Positions 39,366-49,740 of a DNA stretch of 64,000 nt are shown here, piece after piece. Each line of letters opens with the position of its first letter. Within the stretch, counting starts at the first letter, position 1. Below the pieces are notes generated by a model. That model did not search any database, was not told the DNA's origin, and saw only the letters and a list, made by a program, of their open reading frames with translations. The position numbers and the translations under genes were made by a program. The stretch is from Methylomonas paludis (GTDB taxonomy: Bacteria > Pseudomonadota > Gammaproteobacteria > Methylococcales > Methylomonadaceae): the NCBI RefSeq assembly GCF_018734325.1, contig NZ_CP073754.1, forward strand, positions 2,976,001-3,040,000, written 5' to 3'.

Positions 39366-39688
39366 TACCGCTAATAAACTAATACTAAGCTTCTCAGAGA
39401 GAGAAGATCGTCAATGCTAGGAATCCTGGTGAGTAGGCGTAAATTTATTCTCATGGAAAACGGCAGTTCACCCAAGCTTACTGAGAGGTCGAATAAATCC
39501 ACGCCTACACCCGGGTATTAGAATAGCTTTCGCTGTACTTAGCAACCTTTATGATGATTTAATCAGCAATACAGCTACTTATATCAGCCAAGCATACGCT
39601 ATTTGTCTGAAAAACCGGGGTTAACCCTTAGGTTACCCAAAAAGCATCAGTTATGACTTGTGCGAATAAGTATGATGGATTTATGAAG
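39366..39688. other. Intergenic region holding a REP-like inverted pair
   Basis: There are 323 bases without a convincing gene between the GIY-YIG gene and rnhA. The main structure is an 18-bp imperfect inverted repeat, listed separately, that begins with GTAG on each outer side. Confidence 0.5.
39433..39508. repeat. REP-like doublet (BIME-style inverted pair)
   Basis: GTAGGCGTAAATTTATTC (39433-39450) and GAATAAATCCACGCCTAC (39491-39508) are reverse complements at 16 of 18 positions, with AA against GG in the middle, separated by 40 bases. Both arms begin with GTAG when read from outside, like the GTAG head of REP sequences handled by TnpA-REP (RAYT) transposases. No RAYT gene lies in the window. 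Confidence 0.5.
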
Positions 39689-40135
39689 TCAAGCCCTAGT
39701 TCTTAACTGGTCAATGCCCTGATTAGCCAGTTGATCCGCGCGTTCATTTCCCGGCTCACCGGAATGACCTTTTATCCAAATCCATTCGATATTGTGGCGC
39801 TGGATGGCCTGATCCAAACGCTGCCAGAGTTCCACGTTCTTCAGCGGTTGATTGGCTGCTGTTTTCCAACTGCGTTTTTTCCAGTTAGCCATCCACTCGG
39901 TGATACCCTGCAAAACATATTTTGAGTCAGTATGCAGCCTGATCTGACAGGATTGGTTTAACACTTCAAGTGCCTGAATAGCTGCCATCAGTTCCATGCG
40001 ATTATTGGTAGTAGCAGGTTCGCCACCGCAGAAAGCCTTTTCTATATCCTTATAGCGCAAATAGACTCCCCACCCCCCCGGCCCCGGATTACCTTTACAG
40101 GCACCGTCAGTGTAGATGCTTACCGTATTAGTCAT
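39689..40135 (-). CDS. rnhA: Ribonuclease HI
   Basis: It removes RNA from RNA-DNA hybrids. The 148-residue protein has all four catalytic acids at E. coli numbering: Asp10 ([16 protein letters not shown]), Glu48 (NRMELMA), Asp70 (HTDSKYV) and Asp134 (NERADQLA). It overlaps the methyltransferase gene upstream by 8 bp. Confidence 0.96.
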   Translation of the reverse strand: MTNTVSIYTDGACKGNPGPGGWGVYLRYKDIEKAFCGGEPATTNNRMELMAAIQALEVLNQSCQIRLHTDSKYVLQGITEWMANWKKRSWKTAANQPLKNVELWQRLDQAIQRHNIEWIWIKGHSGEPGNERADQLANQGIDQLRTRA

Positions 40136-40850
40136 TTTGATTTACCTTATGCGAACGCGTTTCCAGACCCACACCAGCAGTGACCATGTTTTTATCGGTC
40201 TGACTTACCGGCGTCAGTGGAATTAATGAATATTGCCTCTTCACGGCCTTGACACCATAGGCCATCGAAAAAAATGCGGTAGTACTGAATTTAAAGCCGC
40301 CATGATTAATTTTAAAGCTATCCAGACCAAATTCAGCGGTGGCCAACACTTCAAAATTCATCAGCTTTAACCAGTCCAATATCCGGGCGCGCGGAATAAA
40401 ATGAGCGCGCCAGGAGTCGGCCAGCTTTCTATCCCAGAGAAACTGGCAGCGCACCGACAAATTCATGGGATTGATGTTCAGAATGATTAATTCTCCACCC
40501 GCTTTTAACACCCGATTAACCTCACGCATGGTCTGGAAACGCCGGGCATCAAACTCTAATAAATGCGGCAATATCACTAGATCTATGGACTCGGTTTGAA
40601 TCGGCAGGCTATATGCTTTGGCGGCAATCTTGAGTGCCCCCGGATTACCCATGGCCTTGCCATCCAATATGGTATAGTTGTCATAAAGCGAACAATCAAT
40701 AAAATCGTTTTCCCAGCCCAGACCGCCTATCTGCAATTGCTGCTGTTTGCAACTGCTGGTAATGGAACGCTTTAAATACTTGGCTTCCATGGCTTGCAAC
40801 AGCTTGCCACGCGGAGTTTGGTACAAAGCAAATAGAAAGTCTCTTTTCAT
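40128..40850 (-). CDS. Class I SAM-dependent methyltransferase-like protein (YafS-like)
   Basis: This 240-residue protein has a Methyltransf_11-like core: [33 protein letters not shown] with the strand-helix order of class I enzymes, although the usual GxGxG loop is not evident. In E. coli yafS also neighbours rnhA. A role in tRNA or small-molecule methylation is not established. Coupled to rnhA by an 8-bp overlap. Confidence 0.75.
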   Translation of the reverse strand: MKRDFLFALYQTPRGKLLQAMEAKYLKRSITSSCKQQQLQIGGLGWENDFIDCSLYDNYTILDGKAMGNPGALKIAAKAYSLPIQTESIDLVILPHLLEFDARRFQTMREVNRVLKAGGELIILNINPMNLSVRCQFLWDRKLADSWRAHFIPRARILDWLKLMNFEVLATAEFGLDSFKINHGGFKFSTTAFFSMAYGVKAVKRQYSLIPLTPVSQTDKNMVTAGVGLETRSHKVNQND

Positions 40851-40938
40851 CAGGTTGTGCCCAAAAAGGTCTGGTTTTATGGCAATTTTGTTAAAGTCAT
40901 GTTAGCATCAGATTTTTTTATTTTAGCGAGAACAGACA

Positions 40939-42528
40939 ATGCCCCGCTTAATTTCCAGAAAATCGGCTCGACATCTGTCCATTCTACTACCTATTTTACT
41001 CGTGACAGGTTGTAGTGAAATTTCTAAAAAGGAACAACTGTCCGATTTATCCAACAACAAATTTTCGGTATTTACCCGTGGCGGAACCGGCAAACTCCGC
41101 AATAAAGCCGATGATGCCAAGGAACATGCCACCATCTGGGACAGAATGCTGTCTATGTATGCCTTACCGGAAATTGATAACGCCCGTATAGATCGCGAGA
41201 TCAACTGGTACTTACGTAATCCGGAATATCTGTCACGCATACAGGAACGGGCTGAACCTTATTTATATTTTATTCTTAACGAAATTGAAGCCAAGAAAAT
41301 TCCTGGCGAGCTGGCTTTGTTACCAGTGGTTGAGAGCGCTTTCCGGCCTGAAGCCGAGTCACCTGCTCAAGCATCCGGACTTTGGCAATTTATACCGCCC
41401 ACTGGTCGCCTGTACGGCCTGAAACAGAACAGCTGGTACGATGGTCGCCGTGATGTTGTAGAATCCACTCAGGCAGCCACCACTTTCCTGAAAGAACTTA
41501 GCGAAGTATTTAATAATGACTGGTTACTGGCACTGGCTTCTTATAACGCCGGTAAAGGCAATATTAAAAATGCGATAGATCGCAACAATGATCGCGGCTT
41601 GCCAACCGATTACTGGTCACTGGATCTGAATAACGAAACCTCAGCTTATGTGCCGCGCTTGCTGGCCATTGCCAAAATTTTTGCCAATCCTGAAAAGTAC
41701 AATCTGAATCTGCATCAATTTCCCAACGAGCCTTATTTTGAACTGGTGGATATTCAATCACAAATTGATCTAGGCAAAGCGGCAGAAATGGCTCAAACAC
41801 CAATAGAGCATTTCTTCAAACTCAATCCGGGCTTTAACCGCTGGAGTACTGATCCTGCCGGCCCTCATCGCCTGTTAATTCCGGTGGGCAAAGCCGATTC
41901 CTTCAAAGAAAAGCTGGCGGAATTACCTCATCATGAAAGAATCAAGTGGGTGCATCACACTGTCGGCAAACACGAAAACCTGAAATCCATCGCCAAAAAG
42001 CATAACAGCTCTATGGATGAAATTGCCGAAGTTAACCATTTGGACAGTAATATGTTGGGTCAGGGTAGCGTATTACTGATTCCCATCTCTTATCAGGCCT
42101 TAAAAGGCGAAGCAGCCACCAATACTGCAACCAATAGCAACCACAACCAAACTCAAAATTCAGCGCCGGCCAAACAGATTTACACTACCAAAAAAGGTGA
42201 TACTTTGTACAGTGTAGCCTTGCGCAACGGCGTAGAGCAGGATGATTTGCTGAATTGGAATAAATTATCGGGTAAAGGCAAACTCATGGTTGGCCAAAAA
42301 CTGGTGTTGAAAAAGAGTGGTGATATTACCGTGGCCTCCTCTGCACCGGCTTTTAAGGAAATCAGTTACACAGTTAAATCCGGCGACACTTTAGGCCAGC
42401 TTTCCAAAAAATTTAATGTCGATGTTGCTGATCTACGCAAATGGAATAATGTGCCCAAAAACAGCGCAGAGATTAAGCCTGGTGTGAGATTAAAGTTGAT
42501 CGTTGAAACCAGCCACCCAGCCAGCTGA
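40939..42528 (+). CDS. mltD: Membrane-bound lytic murein transglycosylase D with LysM repeats
   Basis: This lipoprotein lyses peptidoglycan glycan strands. It has 529 residues: a lipoprotein signal ending LLVTGC (Cys25), an SLT domain (about residues 105-235) with catalytic Glu132 in LLPVVESAF, ASGLWQFIPPTGR and LALASYNAGKGN, then a linker and three LysM modules at about 335-385, 413-458 and 474-522. E. coli MltD has two LysM modules, so the count here is higher. It is divergent from the methyltransferase. Confidence 0.92.
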   Translation: MPRLISRKSARHLSILLPILLVTGCSEISKKEQLSDLSNNKFSVFTRGGTGKLRNKADDAKEHATIWDRMLSMYALPEIDNARIDREINWYLRNPEYLSRIQERAEPYLYFILNEIEAKKIPGELALLPVVESAFRPEAESPAQASGLWQFIPPTGRLYGLKQNSWYDGRRDVVESTQAATTFLKELSEVFNNDWLLALASYNAGKGNIKNAIDRNNDRGLPTDYWSLDLNNETSAYVPRLLAIAKIFANPEKYNLNLHQFPNEPYFELVDIQSQIDLGKAAEMAQTPIEHFFKLNPGFNRWSTDPAGPHRLLIPVGKADSFKEKLAELPHHERIKWVHHTVGKHENLKSIAKKHNSSMDEIAEVNHLDSNMLGQGSVLLIPISYQALKGEAATNTATNSNHNQTQNSAPAKQIYTTKKGDTLYSVALRNGVEQDDLLNWNKLSGKGKLMVGQKLVLKKSGDITVASSAPAFKEISYTVKSGDTLGQLSKKFNVDVADLRKWNNVPKNSAEIKPGVRLKLIVETSHPAS

Positions 42529-42590
42529 TCCTCAAAAACAACTAGATTTTGTCAAATATCGCTTTGGCCGGTTAAGCAAAGCGACTAAGC

Positions 42591-44240
42591 CTAAAACCTT
42601 ATTTTAGGCACTGCAGCCAGTAATTTTTGAGTATAAGGATGCTCAGGCTGCCGACAAATCCGCTCAGTTTCACCCTGCTCCACTATTTTGCCTTTATACA
42701 TCACCACAGTTTGATCGCTGAGATATTCCACCACCCCGATATTGTGGGAAATAAATAACAGGGTCAAATTGCGCTGTTCGCGGATGCTTAACAGCAATTG
42801 CAAAATTTCCGCCTGTACCGAAACATCAAGAGCGCTGGTAATTTCGTCGCAAACAATAAACTCCGGATTGACACTCAAGGCGCGAGCCAGACCGATACGC
42901 TGACGCTGACCACCCGAAAACTCATGCGGATAACGCCATAAAAACTCGCGTTGCAATTGCACGCTTTCCAGAATTTGCGCCGCTAATTCTAAACGCTGTT
43001 CCTGGTTTTCGCCGATACCATGCACTTTCATGGGTTCGGTTAGCGCGGTTTCGACCAGCAGACGCGGATTAAGCGAGGACTGCGGGTCCTGAAAGGCTAT
43101 CTGCATTTTGCGGCGCAAGGGCCGTAATTCGCGTCCGGAAAGGCCAACCAACTCTTGCCCCTGAATCTGAATGCTACCTGAAGTAGGCTGTTCCAGTTGC
43201 AGCACGGCGCGGCCCAAGGTGGTTTTGCCGCAACCTGATTCTCCAACCAGCGCCACGATCTGGCCTTGGCCGATATCCAACGAGACATCGTCGACCGCAC
43301 GCACATAATCGACGGTACTGCGAAACAGGCCTTTTTTGACCGGAAACCAGACTTTCAGATCACGGATTTGCAATAAAGGCACCGGTTGCGCCACACCAGA
43401 TTCTTGAACGGAGAGCGCTAATGGCCCGGCAGAGCAAGGCTTGGTCAAATTTTCCGGTAGGGCTGCCAGCAGTTTTTGGGTATAAGGATGTTGTGGGTTG
43501 CGTAACACCTGAGCAGTATTACCGGTTTCCAGTAAGCGGCCATGCTGCATGACCCCAACGGTGTGGGCCATTTCAGCGACCACACCAAAATCATGAGTAA
43601 TAAACAACATGCTCATGCCGATCTGATCCTGCAATTCTCGCATCAGGCGCAGAATTTCGGCTTGTACCGTAACATCCAGTGCGGTAGTAGGCTCGTCGGC
43701 GATCAGTAATTGCGGCTGACAGGCCAGCGCCATGGCGATCATCACCCGCTGACGCTGACCACCGGACAATTGATGCGGATAATCGCGCATCCGGCTGGCA
43801 GCCTGAGGAATCTGTACCTGCTCCAGCGCCATAATAGTGCGCTGCTCGGCTTCGGCTAGACTCATTTCGGGATGATGCAACAACAGGGTTTCCGAGATCT
43901 GCTCACCAATGTTCAGCACCGGATTCAAAGAAGTCATCGGCTCCTGAAAAATCATGGCGATTTGACCGCCGCGAATCTGGCGAATACCGGGATCATCCAG
44001 CTTGAGCAAATCCTGGCCATTGAACAGAATTTCGCCGCTGGGGTGGGAGGCCAGATCAGGCGGCAACAAGCGCATTACCGACAAGGCGCTGACCGACTTA
44101 CCACTGCCAGACTCACCGACCAGACAAAAGGTTTCCCCGGCGGGAATGCTAAAACTGATCTGTTCCACTGCCTTGACCTGACGCTGACCGGAACGCAGAT
44201 AAGTGGATAAATTGCGGACTTCCAGCAAACCCTGACTCAT
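42591..44240 (-). CDS. yejF: Peptide ABC transporter, fused duplicated ATPase (YejF/DppDF-like)
   Basis: This 549-residue protein contains two ABC ATPase domains in one chain. Walker A sites are GESGSGKS (about residue 38) and GESGCGKT (about 335). Signatures are [14 protein letters not shown] and [14 protein letters not shown], with Walker [13 protein letters not shown] and [12 protein letters not shown]. The second Walker B has Ile in place of the usual Pro after the Glu (DEI for DEP). It overlaps the permease gene by 4 bp. The order binding protein, two permeases, fused ATPase is that of yejABEF. Confidence 0.9.
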   Translation of the reverse strand: MSQGLLEVRNLSTYLRSGQRQVKAVEQISFSIPAGETFCLVGESGSGKSVSALSVMRLLPPDLASHPSGEILFNGQDLLKLDDPGIRQIRGGQIAMIFQEPMTSLNPVLNIGEQISETLLLHHPEMSLAEAEQRTIMALEQVQIPQAASRMRDYPHQLSGGQRQRVMIAMALACQPQLLIADEPTTALDVTVQAEILRLMRELQDQIGMSMLFITHDFGVVAEMAHTVGVMQHGRLLETGNTAQVLRNPQHPYTQKLLAALPENLTKPCSAGPLALSVQESGVAQPVPLLQIRDLKVWFPVKKGLFRSTVDYVRAVDDVSLDIGQGQIVALVGESGCGKTTLGRAVLQLEQPTSGSIQIQGQELVGLSGRELRPLRRKMQIAFQDPQSSLNPRLLVETALTEPMKVHGIGENQEQRLELAAQILESVQLQREFLWRYPHEFSGGQRQRIGLARALSVNPEFIVCDEITSALDVSVQAEILQLLLSIREQRNLTLLFISHNIGVVEYLSDQTVVMYKGKIVEQGETERICRQPEHPYTQKLLAAVPKIRF

Positions 44241-45418
44241 GCCTGATCCTCGGCTTTATCCAGCAATTTGGGGTCGATGGCATCACGAAAAGCTTCGCCG
44301 ATCAAATTGTAGGCAAACACCGTCATAAAAATCGCTCCCCCCGGAAATACCGCCATCCACCAATTGAAGGATGAAGATTTAACAGCCTGATCGAGCATTT
44401 GTCCCCAGGATGGTGCATCCACCACCCCCAGCCCTAAAAAACTCAGGGTGGCTTCGGCCAGAATGGCCCCGGCCACGCCAAAACTGACCGCCACCAGCAA
44501 AGGAGCCACCCCATTAGGCAGCATGTGCCGGAACAGAATGGAGCTTAAGGGTAAGCCCCCGGCTACCGCAGCCTGCACATAATCCTGTTTGCGTAACTTG
44601 AGAAATTCGGTACGTACATAACGGGCGTAACCCGACCAGCTGGTAACGCCAATAATGACCATCATCATGTACAGACTACGGCCAAAGAAGGCTACAAAAG
44701 TCAGCAGCAGAAACAGGGTGGGAATATCTTCAAATATTTCCACCAATCGCATGCCCAACATATCGACCATACCGGAAAAATAGCCCATCAAACCACCCAC
44801 CACGATACCGATTGCCAAGGCGATACCCGAGGCAATTAAACCGATGCTCAGGGAAATCCGGCAGGCATGTATCATCCGGCTTAATACATCAGCACCGTTT
44901 TCTTCGGTGCCCATCAAATGCAGATGTCCGGCGCTGGCGAACGGCGCCTCCAGACCTTTGCTGCCCAAGTCCCGCAAATAGTCGATAGGCGCATAGGGCG
45001 CGGGTGGCATTAGCCGCCAGTCCACTTCCTGATAGGCAGAACTACGAAAATCGTCGTATATCACCAAGACCGGTGGCTTGACGTACAGATAGGCCAGCGC
45101 ACCAATCACAGCAGAACACAGCAAAAATAGCAGGATGCGCTGACCGGGACTAAACGGCAGCCGGTATAACAGTATGACCAGCATAAAACTCAGTAGTATC
45201 CAAACATCTTCCACGCTTAAATATTGCAGCACCGGCGAGCTGATGACACCATTTTTACTCATCAGCAAAGGCATGGAATTGGCTAAAAACGGCGCAAACA
45301 CGGCGGCAAATATTAATAAACCCACCCAGGCAAAAGCAAAGCTCACGCCCGGCCCTTGCCGGGTTTTGCGCCAGATTCTGGCGGCATAGGACTCGCGGCT
45401 GATAATCGGCTTAGTCAT
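44237..45418 (-). CDS. yejE: Peptide ABC transporter permease (YejE/DppC-like)
   Basis: This 393-residue inner-membrane permease has a long N-terminal region with three extra hydrophobic segments (about residues 25-50, 75-85, 95-112) before an external stretch with APIDYLRDLGSKGLEAP and HLMGTEENGADVLSR, also seen in YejE. The conserved transport domain has VTSWSGYARYVRTEFLKLRKQDYVQAA. Overlaps both neighbours by 4-8 bp. Confidence 0.88.
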   Translation of the reverse strand: MTKPIISRESYAARIWRKTRQGPGVSFAFAWVGLLIFAAVFAPFLANSMPLLMSKNGVISSPVLQYLSVEDVWILLSFMLVILLYRLPFSPGQRILLFLLCSAVIGALAYLYVKPPVLVIYDDFRSSAYQEVDWRLMPPAPYAPIDYLRDLGSKGLEAPFASAGHLHLMGTEENGADVLSRMIHACRISLSIGLIASGIALAIGIVVGGLMGYFSGMVDMLGMRLVEIFEDIPTLFLLLTFVAFFGRSLYMMMVIIGVTSWSGYARYVRTEFLKLRKQDYVQAAVAGGLPLSSILFRHMLPNGVAPLLVAVSFGVAGAILAEATLSFLGLGVVDAPSWGQMLDQAVKSSSFNWWMAVFPGGAIFMTVFAYNLIGEAFRDAIDPKLLDKAEDQA

Positions 45419-46487
45419 AAGTCACACGCGGATCGGCCAAGGTATAACAGAAGTCAGCCAGCAAATAACCCACCAAGGTCAGGAAGCCGCTGATCCAGGT
45501 AATGGATAACACCAACTCTCTATCCCGACCTTTGACGGCTTCTACCGCCAACTGGCCCATGCCATTGATGCTGAATATATTTTCCACAATCAAAGAACCG
45601 GCCAGCAAACTGGGCAATAGCCCTGCTGATATAGTAATCAGGGGCAACAGGCTGTTGCGGAACACGTGCCGCCACAGCACATCGTTTTCCGACAGACCCT
45701 TGGCACGAGCGGTACGGGCATAGTCGGCATTGAGATTTTCCAGGATAGAGGTGCGGGTCAGTTTGGCCAACGCCGCAAACCCGCCATAAGATAGACAAAT
45801 CACCGGCAATACCAGATGCCAGATTCTGTCCAGCAGAAAACCGCGTACAAATCCGGTTTCGCTAAAATAAGGTAGAAACGGCATGTCCTGAGCCTCACGA
45901 CTACCGATACCGGCAGTAGGAAACCATTGCAAATGCTGGATATTGGCAAAAAACCCCAGTAACAATACCCCGGCCAGCATGGTGGGGATGGACCATAAGG
46001 CCAGCATTGATACCCCGGTGCCCACATCAAATGCACTGCCGCGCTTGGTGGCGGCCAACATGCCCACCTTGATGGCAACCAGATAAGTAATGGGCAAGGT
46101 AACCAGATTCAGCAACAGGGTAATAGGCAGCCGTTCGGCCAGAATATCGGCTACCGGCCTGCCGTACTGAAAGCTGGTGCCCAAATCCATGCCTTTGCTG
46201 AAGGAAAATTCGGTGTACTGGCCTTGTTCATCGGATTTAAAACCCAGCGGCGAAACATTGTTCAGCCAACGCAAGTATTGCAAAACCGGCGGCTTGTCCA
46301 AGCCGTAACGCTTGTTGTAATAATTGAATAAGGCTTGTCTTTCTTCGGGTTTCATATCCATGCCGCCCACCAATGTCTGGGCGCTGATACCGCCCGGCGA
46401 CATTGCCATCACGGTGAACACCACCACGGTAATGCCGAGCAAGGTTGGAATCATCAGCAATATGCGTCGCAGTAGATAGGTTAACAT
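45411..46487 (-). CDS. yejB: Peptide ABC transporter permease (YejB/DppB-like)
   Basis: This 358-residue permease begins LTYLLRRILLMIPTLLGITVVVF, the usual DppB/YejB start. It has about six TMs and the EAA-like loop LTRTSILENLNADYARTARAKGLSENDVLWRH (read in parts). It is separated from the binding protein gene by 175 bp carrying a REP element, and overlaps the second permease gene by 8 bp. Confidence 0.9.
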   Translation of the reverse strand: MLTYLLRRILLMIPTLLGITVVVFTVMAMSPGGISAQTLVGGMDMKPEERQALFNYYNKRYGLDKPPVLQYLRWLNNVSPLGFKSDEQGQYTEFSFSKGMDLGTSFQYGRPVADILAERLPITLLLNLVTLPITYLVAIKVGMLAATKRGSAFDVGTGVSMLALWSIPTMLAGVLLLGFFANIQHLQWFPTAGIGSREAQDMPFLPYFSETGFVRGFLLDRIWHLVLPVICLSYGGFAALAKLTRTSILENLNADYARTARAKGLSENDVLWRHVFRNSLLPLITISAGLLPSLLAGSLIVENIFSINGMGQLAVEAVKGRDRELVLSITWISGFLTLVGYLLADFCYTLADPRVTYD

Positions 46488-46622
46488 GGCGGTGTCCCGG
46501 CCCGGCCAGGGCGCTTGCCGGCAATGCGGTCGATGTTGATGTTTAACCAGTCAATTTCTGATTGCATGGGTATCTCGCTCTTGCCATTTATTGGCTTTGT
46601 TTTTTGCGGTGGCGGCCTGTTC

Positions 46623-46653
46623 CCTCGATTCCGCGTTGCTGCATCGAGGCTAC
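46623..46653 (-). repeat. REP-like element, copy 1
   Basis: On the minus strand a 31-base unit starts GTAGCCTCGATGCAGC and ends GGAATCGAGG; CCTCGAT and ATCGAGG form the stem and GTAG is the head. It differs by one base from the copy at 60219-60249. It lies between the binding-protein gene and the first permease gene of one transport operon, so it may affect mRNA stability of the upstream gene. Confidence 0.7.
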
Positions 46654-46662
46654 GTTATTATT

Positions 46663-48513
46663 TTATTGGGTGTATTTTTGCTGCGCGGCAGGCACATAAT
46701 TTTCCATAGGTAAGGAGCCCAGGTTCAGGCCGAGCTTACTCATTTGCACATTATGGACACGCTTATCCACAAACAACAGGCTTTTGCGGCGCATCAAAAA
46801 CGTATAAGGCTGATCCTGATACAAAATCTGTTCGGCCTGCTGCCATAAAGGCATACGTTTGGTTTCGTCTACGGTGCGCCGGGCGTTATCGATTAAACCA
46901 TCCAGTTGCGGATTTTTATACGCAATAAAATTATCGCCTTTACTCAAAGCCTGGCTGCTGTGAAAGTTTTGGAATAAATCGGTTTCGATACCGCTGGTCC
47001 AACCCAGGGTAATGGCATCAAAATCCTTTTTTTGCAGATTTTCCAGCATCACTGGCCATTCCTGCGGGAAAGGAACCATTTTAACCCCGGCCCTGGCATA
47101 TAAATCCTTGAGCAACAACACCATGCGTTTGGTGTCTTCGTTGGCTTCAAAATAAGTCAGTTTGAATTCAAACGGCTGACCGGCCTGATCTTCCACCACC
47201 CCGTCACCGTTACGGTCGGCATAACCAGCCTCTTTGAGCAGGGCCTTGGCTTTGTCCAGATCGTATTGATAAGGACTGAGATTTTTGTCGTGCTGTTTGC
47301 TGCTGTTGCTGAACGGACTGATGGCCGGTTCCGCGTAACCTAAAAACACATCTTTGATAATTCGATTAACATCCGTCAGATAAGTCATGGCCTGACGAAT
47401 GCGTTTATCCGCAAAGCGGGTGGGCTTGCCGCCGCGATCTTCATTCCAGCCGATATAGCTATAGCCGGCCACCGGCGGCATGTATTCAAAGTTTTGGCTT
47501 TTAGCCATGATTTGCTGGTCGTTTTTCAACCCCTGATATTCCACAGGCCGCGCCGAATAGGCGTCGATATCACCATTGCGGTAAGTGGTGAGTCTGGCAC
47601 TATCGTTTTGAATGATTTTCCACAAAATACGGTTGAAGGCCGGCGGCACATCGCCCCAGTATCTTTCGTTACGCACTAGTTCCACATTACCCTGATCCGG
47701 CGTCCAGGTACTGGGGTTATTAAGCTTGTATGGCCCACTGCCCAACAACAGGCCTTTGGATTCGTTAAAGGTTTGCGGTTGTTGCAGATATGGCTCGTAG
47801 AAATGTTTGGGTAGAACCGCCAAGCTGCCGGCCAGAGACAGTGCTTCGAAATAGGGTTCTTTAAACACAAACTCAATTTCATAAGGGTTTTTGACGTTGA
47901 CGGCCTGAATTTTATCCAGATAAGCGCGTTCGCGTGGGGCCTGGATGGCATCGGTCATAATAAAATGATAGGTAAAAGCCACATCTGCTGCGGTTAAAGG
48001 CACGCCATCGGAAAAACTGATGTCTTCGCGTAATTGAAAACTGATCACCAAACCATCGGCACTGACTTGCCAGGATTTAGCCAGCAGGCCTTCCCACTCT
48101 AAAGTATCCGGGTTACGGGAAATTAAACTTTCCAGCACATAAGCCTGCACATTGGCTGCATAGGCATCAGCGGAAATCAGCGGTGTAATGGTTTTGATAT
48201 TGGTGCCGAAAGCTTCAACATTCCAGTCGCCGGCGGCATAATCGGGTAACTGGGTGGCAGCTTGAGCACGTTTGAATACTTGAGCAACCGGCTGGTTTTT
48301 GGCTGCTGACTGATTATTGACGGCTAACACCCCGTTACTGAGACTGCTGCGTAGCTCGCGGATCACATTGGCCTGTTCAGTCATCACGGCTTGCATCTCG
48401 GTTAATTTTAACCACTGTCGATCGATTTGATACATGGTCAGCACGATCAATAATATCAAGACGGTATACAGCACATAAGGCAGCCAGGTATGGGATGTGG
48501 TTTGATTTTGCAT
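46663..48513 (-). CDS. Peptide ABC transporter substrate-binding protein with N-terminal TM anchor (YejA-like, SBP family 5)
   Basis: This 616-residue protein has no ordinary signal peptide. A TM helix at about residues 12-30 (LPYVLYTVLILLIVLTMY) is followed by a helical, probably coiled stretch to residue 58 (LKLTEMQAVMTEQANVIREL). The SBP_bac_5 fold then starts near residue 90 (NVEAFGTNIKTITPLISADA) with SWQVSADGLVISFQLREDISFSDGVPLTA (in parts). It should therefore be tethered to the inner membrane. It is the first gene of the transporter operon. Confidence 0.86.
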   Translation of the reverse strand: MQNQTTSHTWLPYVLYTVLILLIVLTMYQIDRQWLKLTEMQAVMTEQANVIRELRSSLSNGVLAVNNQSAAKNQPVAQVFKRAQAATQLPDYAAGDWNVEAFGTNIKTITPLISADAYAANVQAYVLESLISRNPDTLEWEGLLAKSWQVSADGLVISFQLREDISFSDGVPLTAADVAFTYHFIMTDAIQAPRERAYLDKIQAVNVKNPYEIEFVFKEPYFEALSLAGSLAVLPKHFYEPYLQQPQTFNESKGLLLGSGPYKLNNPSTWTPDQGNVELVRNERYWGDVPPAFNRILWKIIQNDSARLTTYRNGDIDAYSARPVEYQGLKNDQQIMAKSQNFEYMPPVAGYSYIGWNEDRGGKPTRFADKRIRQAMTYLTDVNRIIKDVFLGYAEPAISPFSNSSKQHDKNLSPYQYDLDKAKALLKEAGYADRNGDGVVEDQAGQPFEFKLTYFEANEDTKRMVLLLKDLYARAGVKMVPFPQEWPVMLENLQKKDFDAITLGWTSGIETDLFQNFHSSQALSKGDNFIAYKNPQLDGLIDNARRTVDETKRMPLWQQAEQILYQDQPYTFLMRRKSLLFVDKRVHNVQMSKLGLNLGSLPMENYVPAAQQKYTQ

Positions 48514-48751
48514 GATGGTGATCTAATTTTCTCTGTGGTGTCCAACCAGTATATAACCTGAGGCCAGAGGCGCGCAGGCTTTTCCAAATGTGCGCAAAGC
48601 CGTTATCCCATGCACAACCTAAAAATTTACCATATACGCCAGCCAGTTTAAACCCCGAACCAGACAAAATACTGGACATAGACAGACTGGTCATAGATAC
48701 TTGCCCACTATTTATTAATCTGCCATTACAATAATAATGAGGTAAACATCA

Positions 48752-49534
48752 ATGGGTTTTTTGCAGGGTAAACGTATTTTGATCGTCGGTCTGGCCAGTA
48801 ATCGCTCTATCGCCTGGGGCATCGCCAAAGCCATGCATAGAGAAGGTGCGGAACTGGCTTTTAGTTACCAGAACGAAAAATTGCAAAGCCGGGTTGAGGA
48901 AATGGCCGCCGAATGCGACTCTAACATCACTATCGAGCTGGATGTTGCCAACGACGGGCATATTGAAAATGTATTTGTAGAACTGGCCAAACATTGGGAT
49001 GGCCTGGATGGCATCGTCCATTCCGTGGCGTTTGCGCCGCGCGAAGCCCTGGACGGCGATTACGTGGAAGCCACCACCAGGGAAAATTTTGCCATCGCCC
49101 ATGACATCAGTTCCTACAGCTTTACCGCTTTAGCCAAAGCCGGCCGGAAATTGATGAGCGGCCGGAACGGCGCACTGCTGACCTTGAGCTATCTTGGGTC
49201 GGAACGGGCGATCCCCAATTACAATGTGATGGGTGTAGCCAAAGCTAGTCTGGATGCCAATGTGCGTTATATGGCAGCCGCTTTGGGGCCGGAAGGCACC
49301 CGCGTCAATGCGGTTTCTGCCGGACCTATCCGCACCCTGGCGGCTTCGGGCATTAACAATTTTAAATCCATGCTGAGCAAAGCGGCTGACACAGCGCCGT
49401 TAAAACGCAATGTGACCATTGATGAAGTAGGCAATGTGGCGGCGTTTTTGTGCTCTGATCTGGCCTCCGGTATTACCGGGGAAATTACGTTTGTGGATTG
49501 TGGTTACAATATTGCGGGATTGGCGGCTGGTTAA
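48752..49534 (+). CDS. fabI: Enoyl-[acyl-carrier-protein] reductase (NADH) FabI
   Basis: It reduces enoyl-ACP in fatty acid elongation. The 260-residue SDR protein starts [20 protein letters not shown] with the FabI-type nucleotide loop, carries [15 protein letters not shown], and the catalytic Tyr-x6-Lys in [15 protein letters not shown] lies before the ATG. It is a single gene, followed by a rho-independent terminator. Confidence 0.96.
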   Translation: MGFLQGKRILIVGLASNRSIAWGIAKAMHREGAELAFSYQNEKLQSRVEEMAAECDSNITIELDVANDGHIENVFVELAKHWDGLDGIVHSVAFAPREALDGDYVEATTRENFAIAHDISSYSFTALAKAGRKLMSGRNGALLTLSYLGSERAIPNYNVMGVAKASLDANVRYMAAALGPEGTRVNAVSAGPIRTLAASGINNFKSMLSKAADTAPLKRNVTIDEVGNVAAFLCSDLASGITGEITFVDCGYNIAGLAAG

Positions 49535-49587
49535 ATACTGGGTGATTATTTTAGCTGGTCGCTAACTGCCGAGTTTGTGTTAAACCA

Positions 49588-49614
49588 AAGGGGCCTAAAT
49601 AAAGCCCCTTTTTT
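49588..49614 (+). terminator. Rho-independent terminator of fabI
   Basis: AAGGGGC (49588-49594) and GCCCCTT (49604-49610) form a 7-bp stem with a 9-base loop, followed by a run of T. It lies 53 bp after the fabI stop. Confidence 0.9.
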
Positions 49615-49740
49615 AGTATGTACAAGTAAAACCTGATTTTTTAATTTTTTCGTTACAACTTATACCGAATAAAAACTATTAGCTAGACCCTCTCAAGAAA
49701 CAAATCACAACCAATTGATTATGTTGTGTTATTTTTTTTA

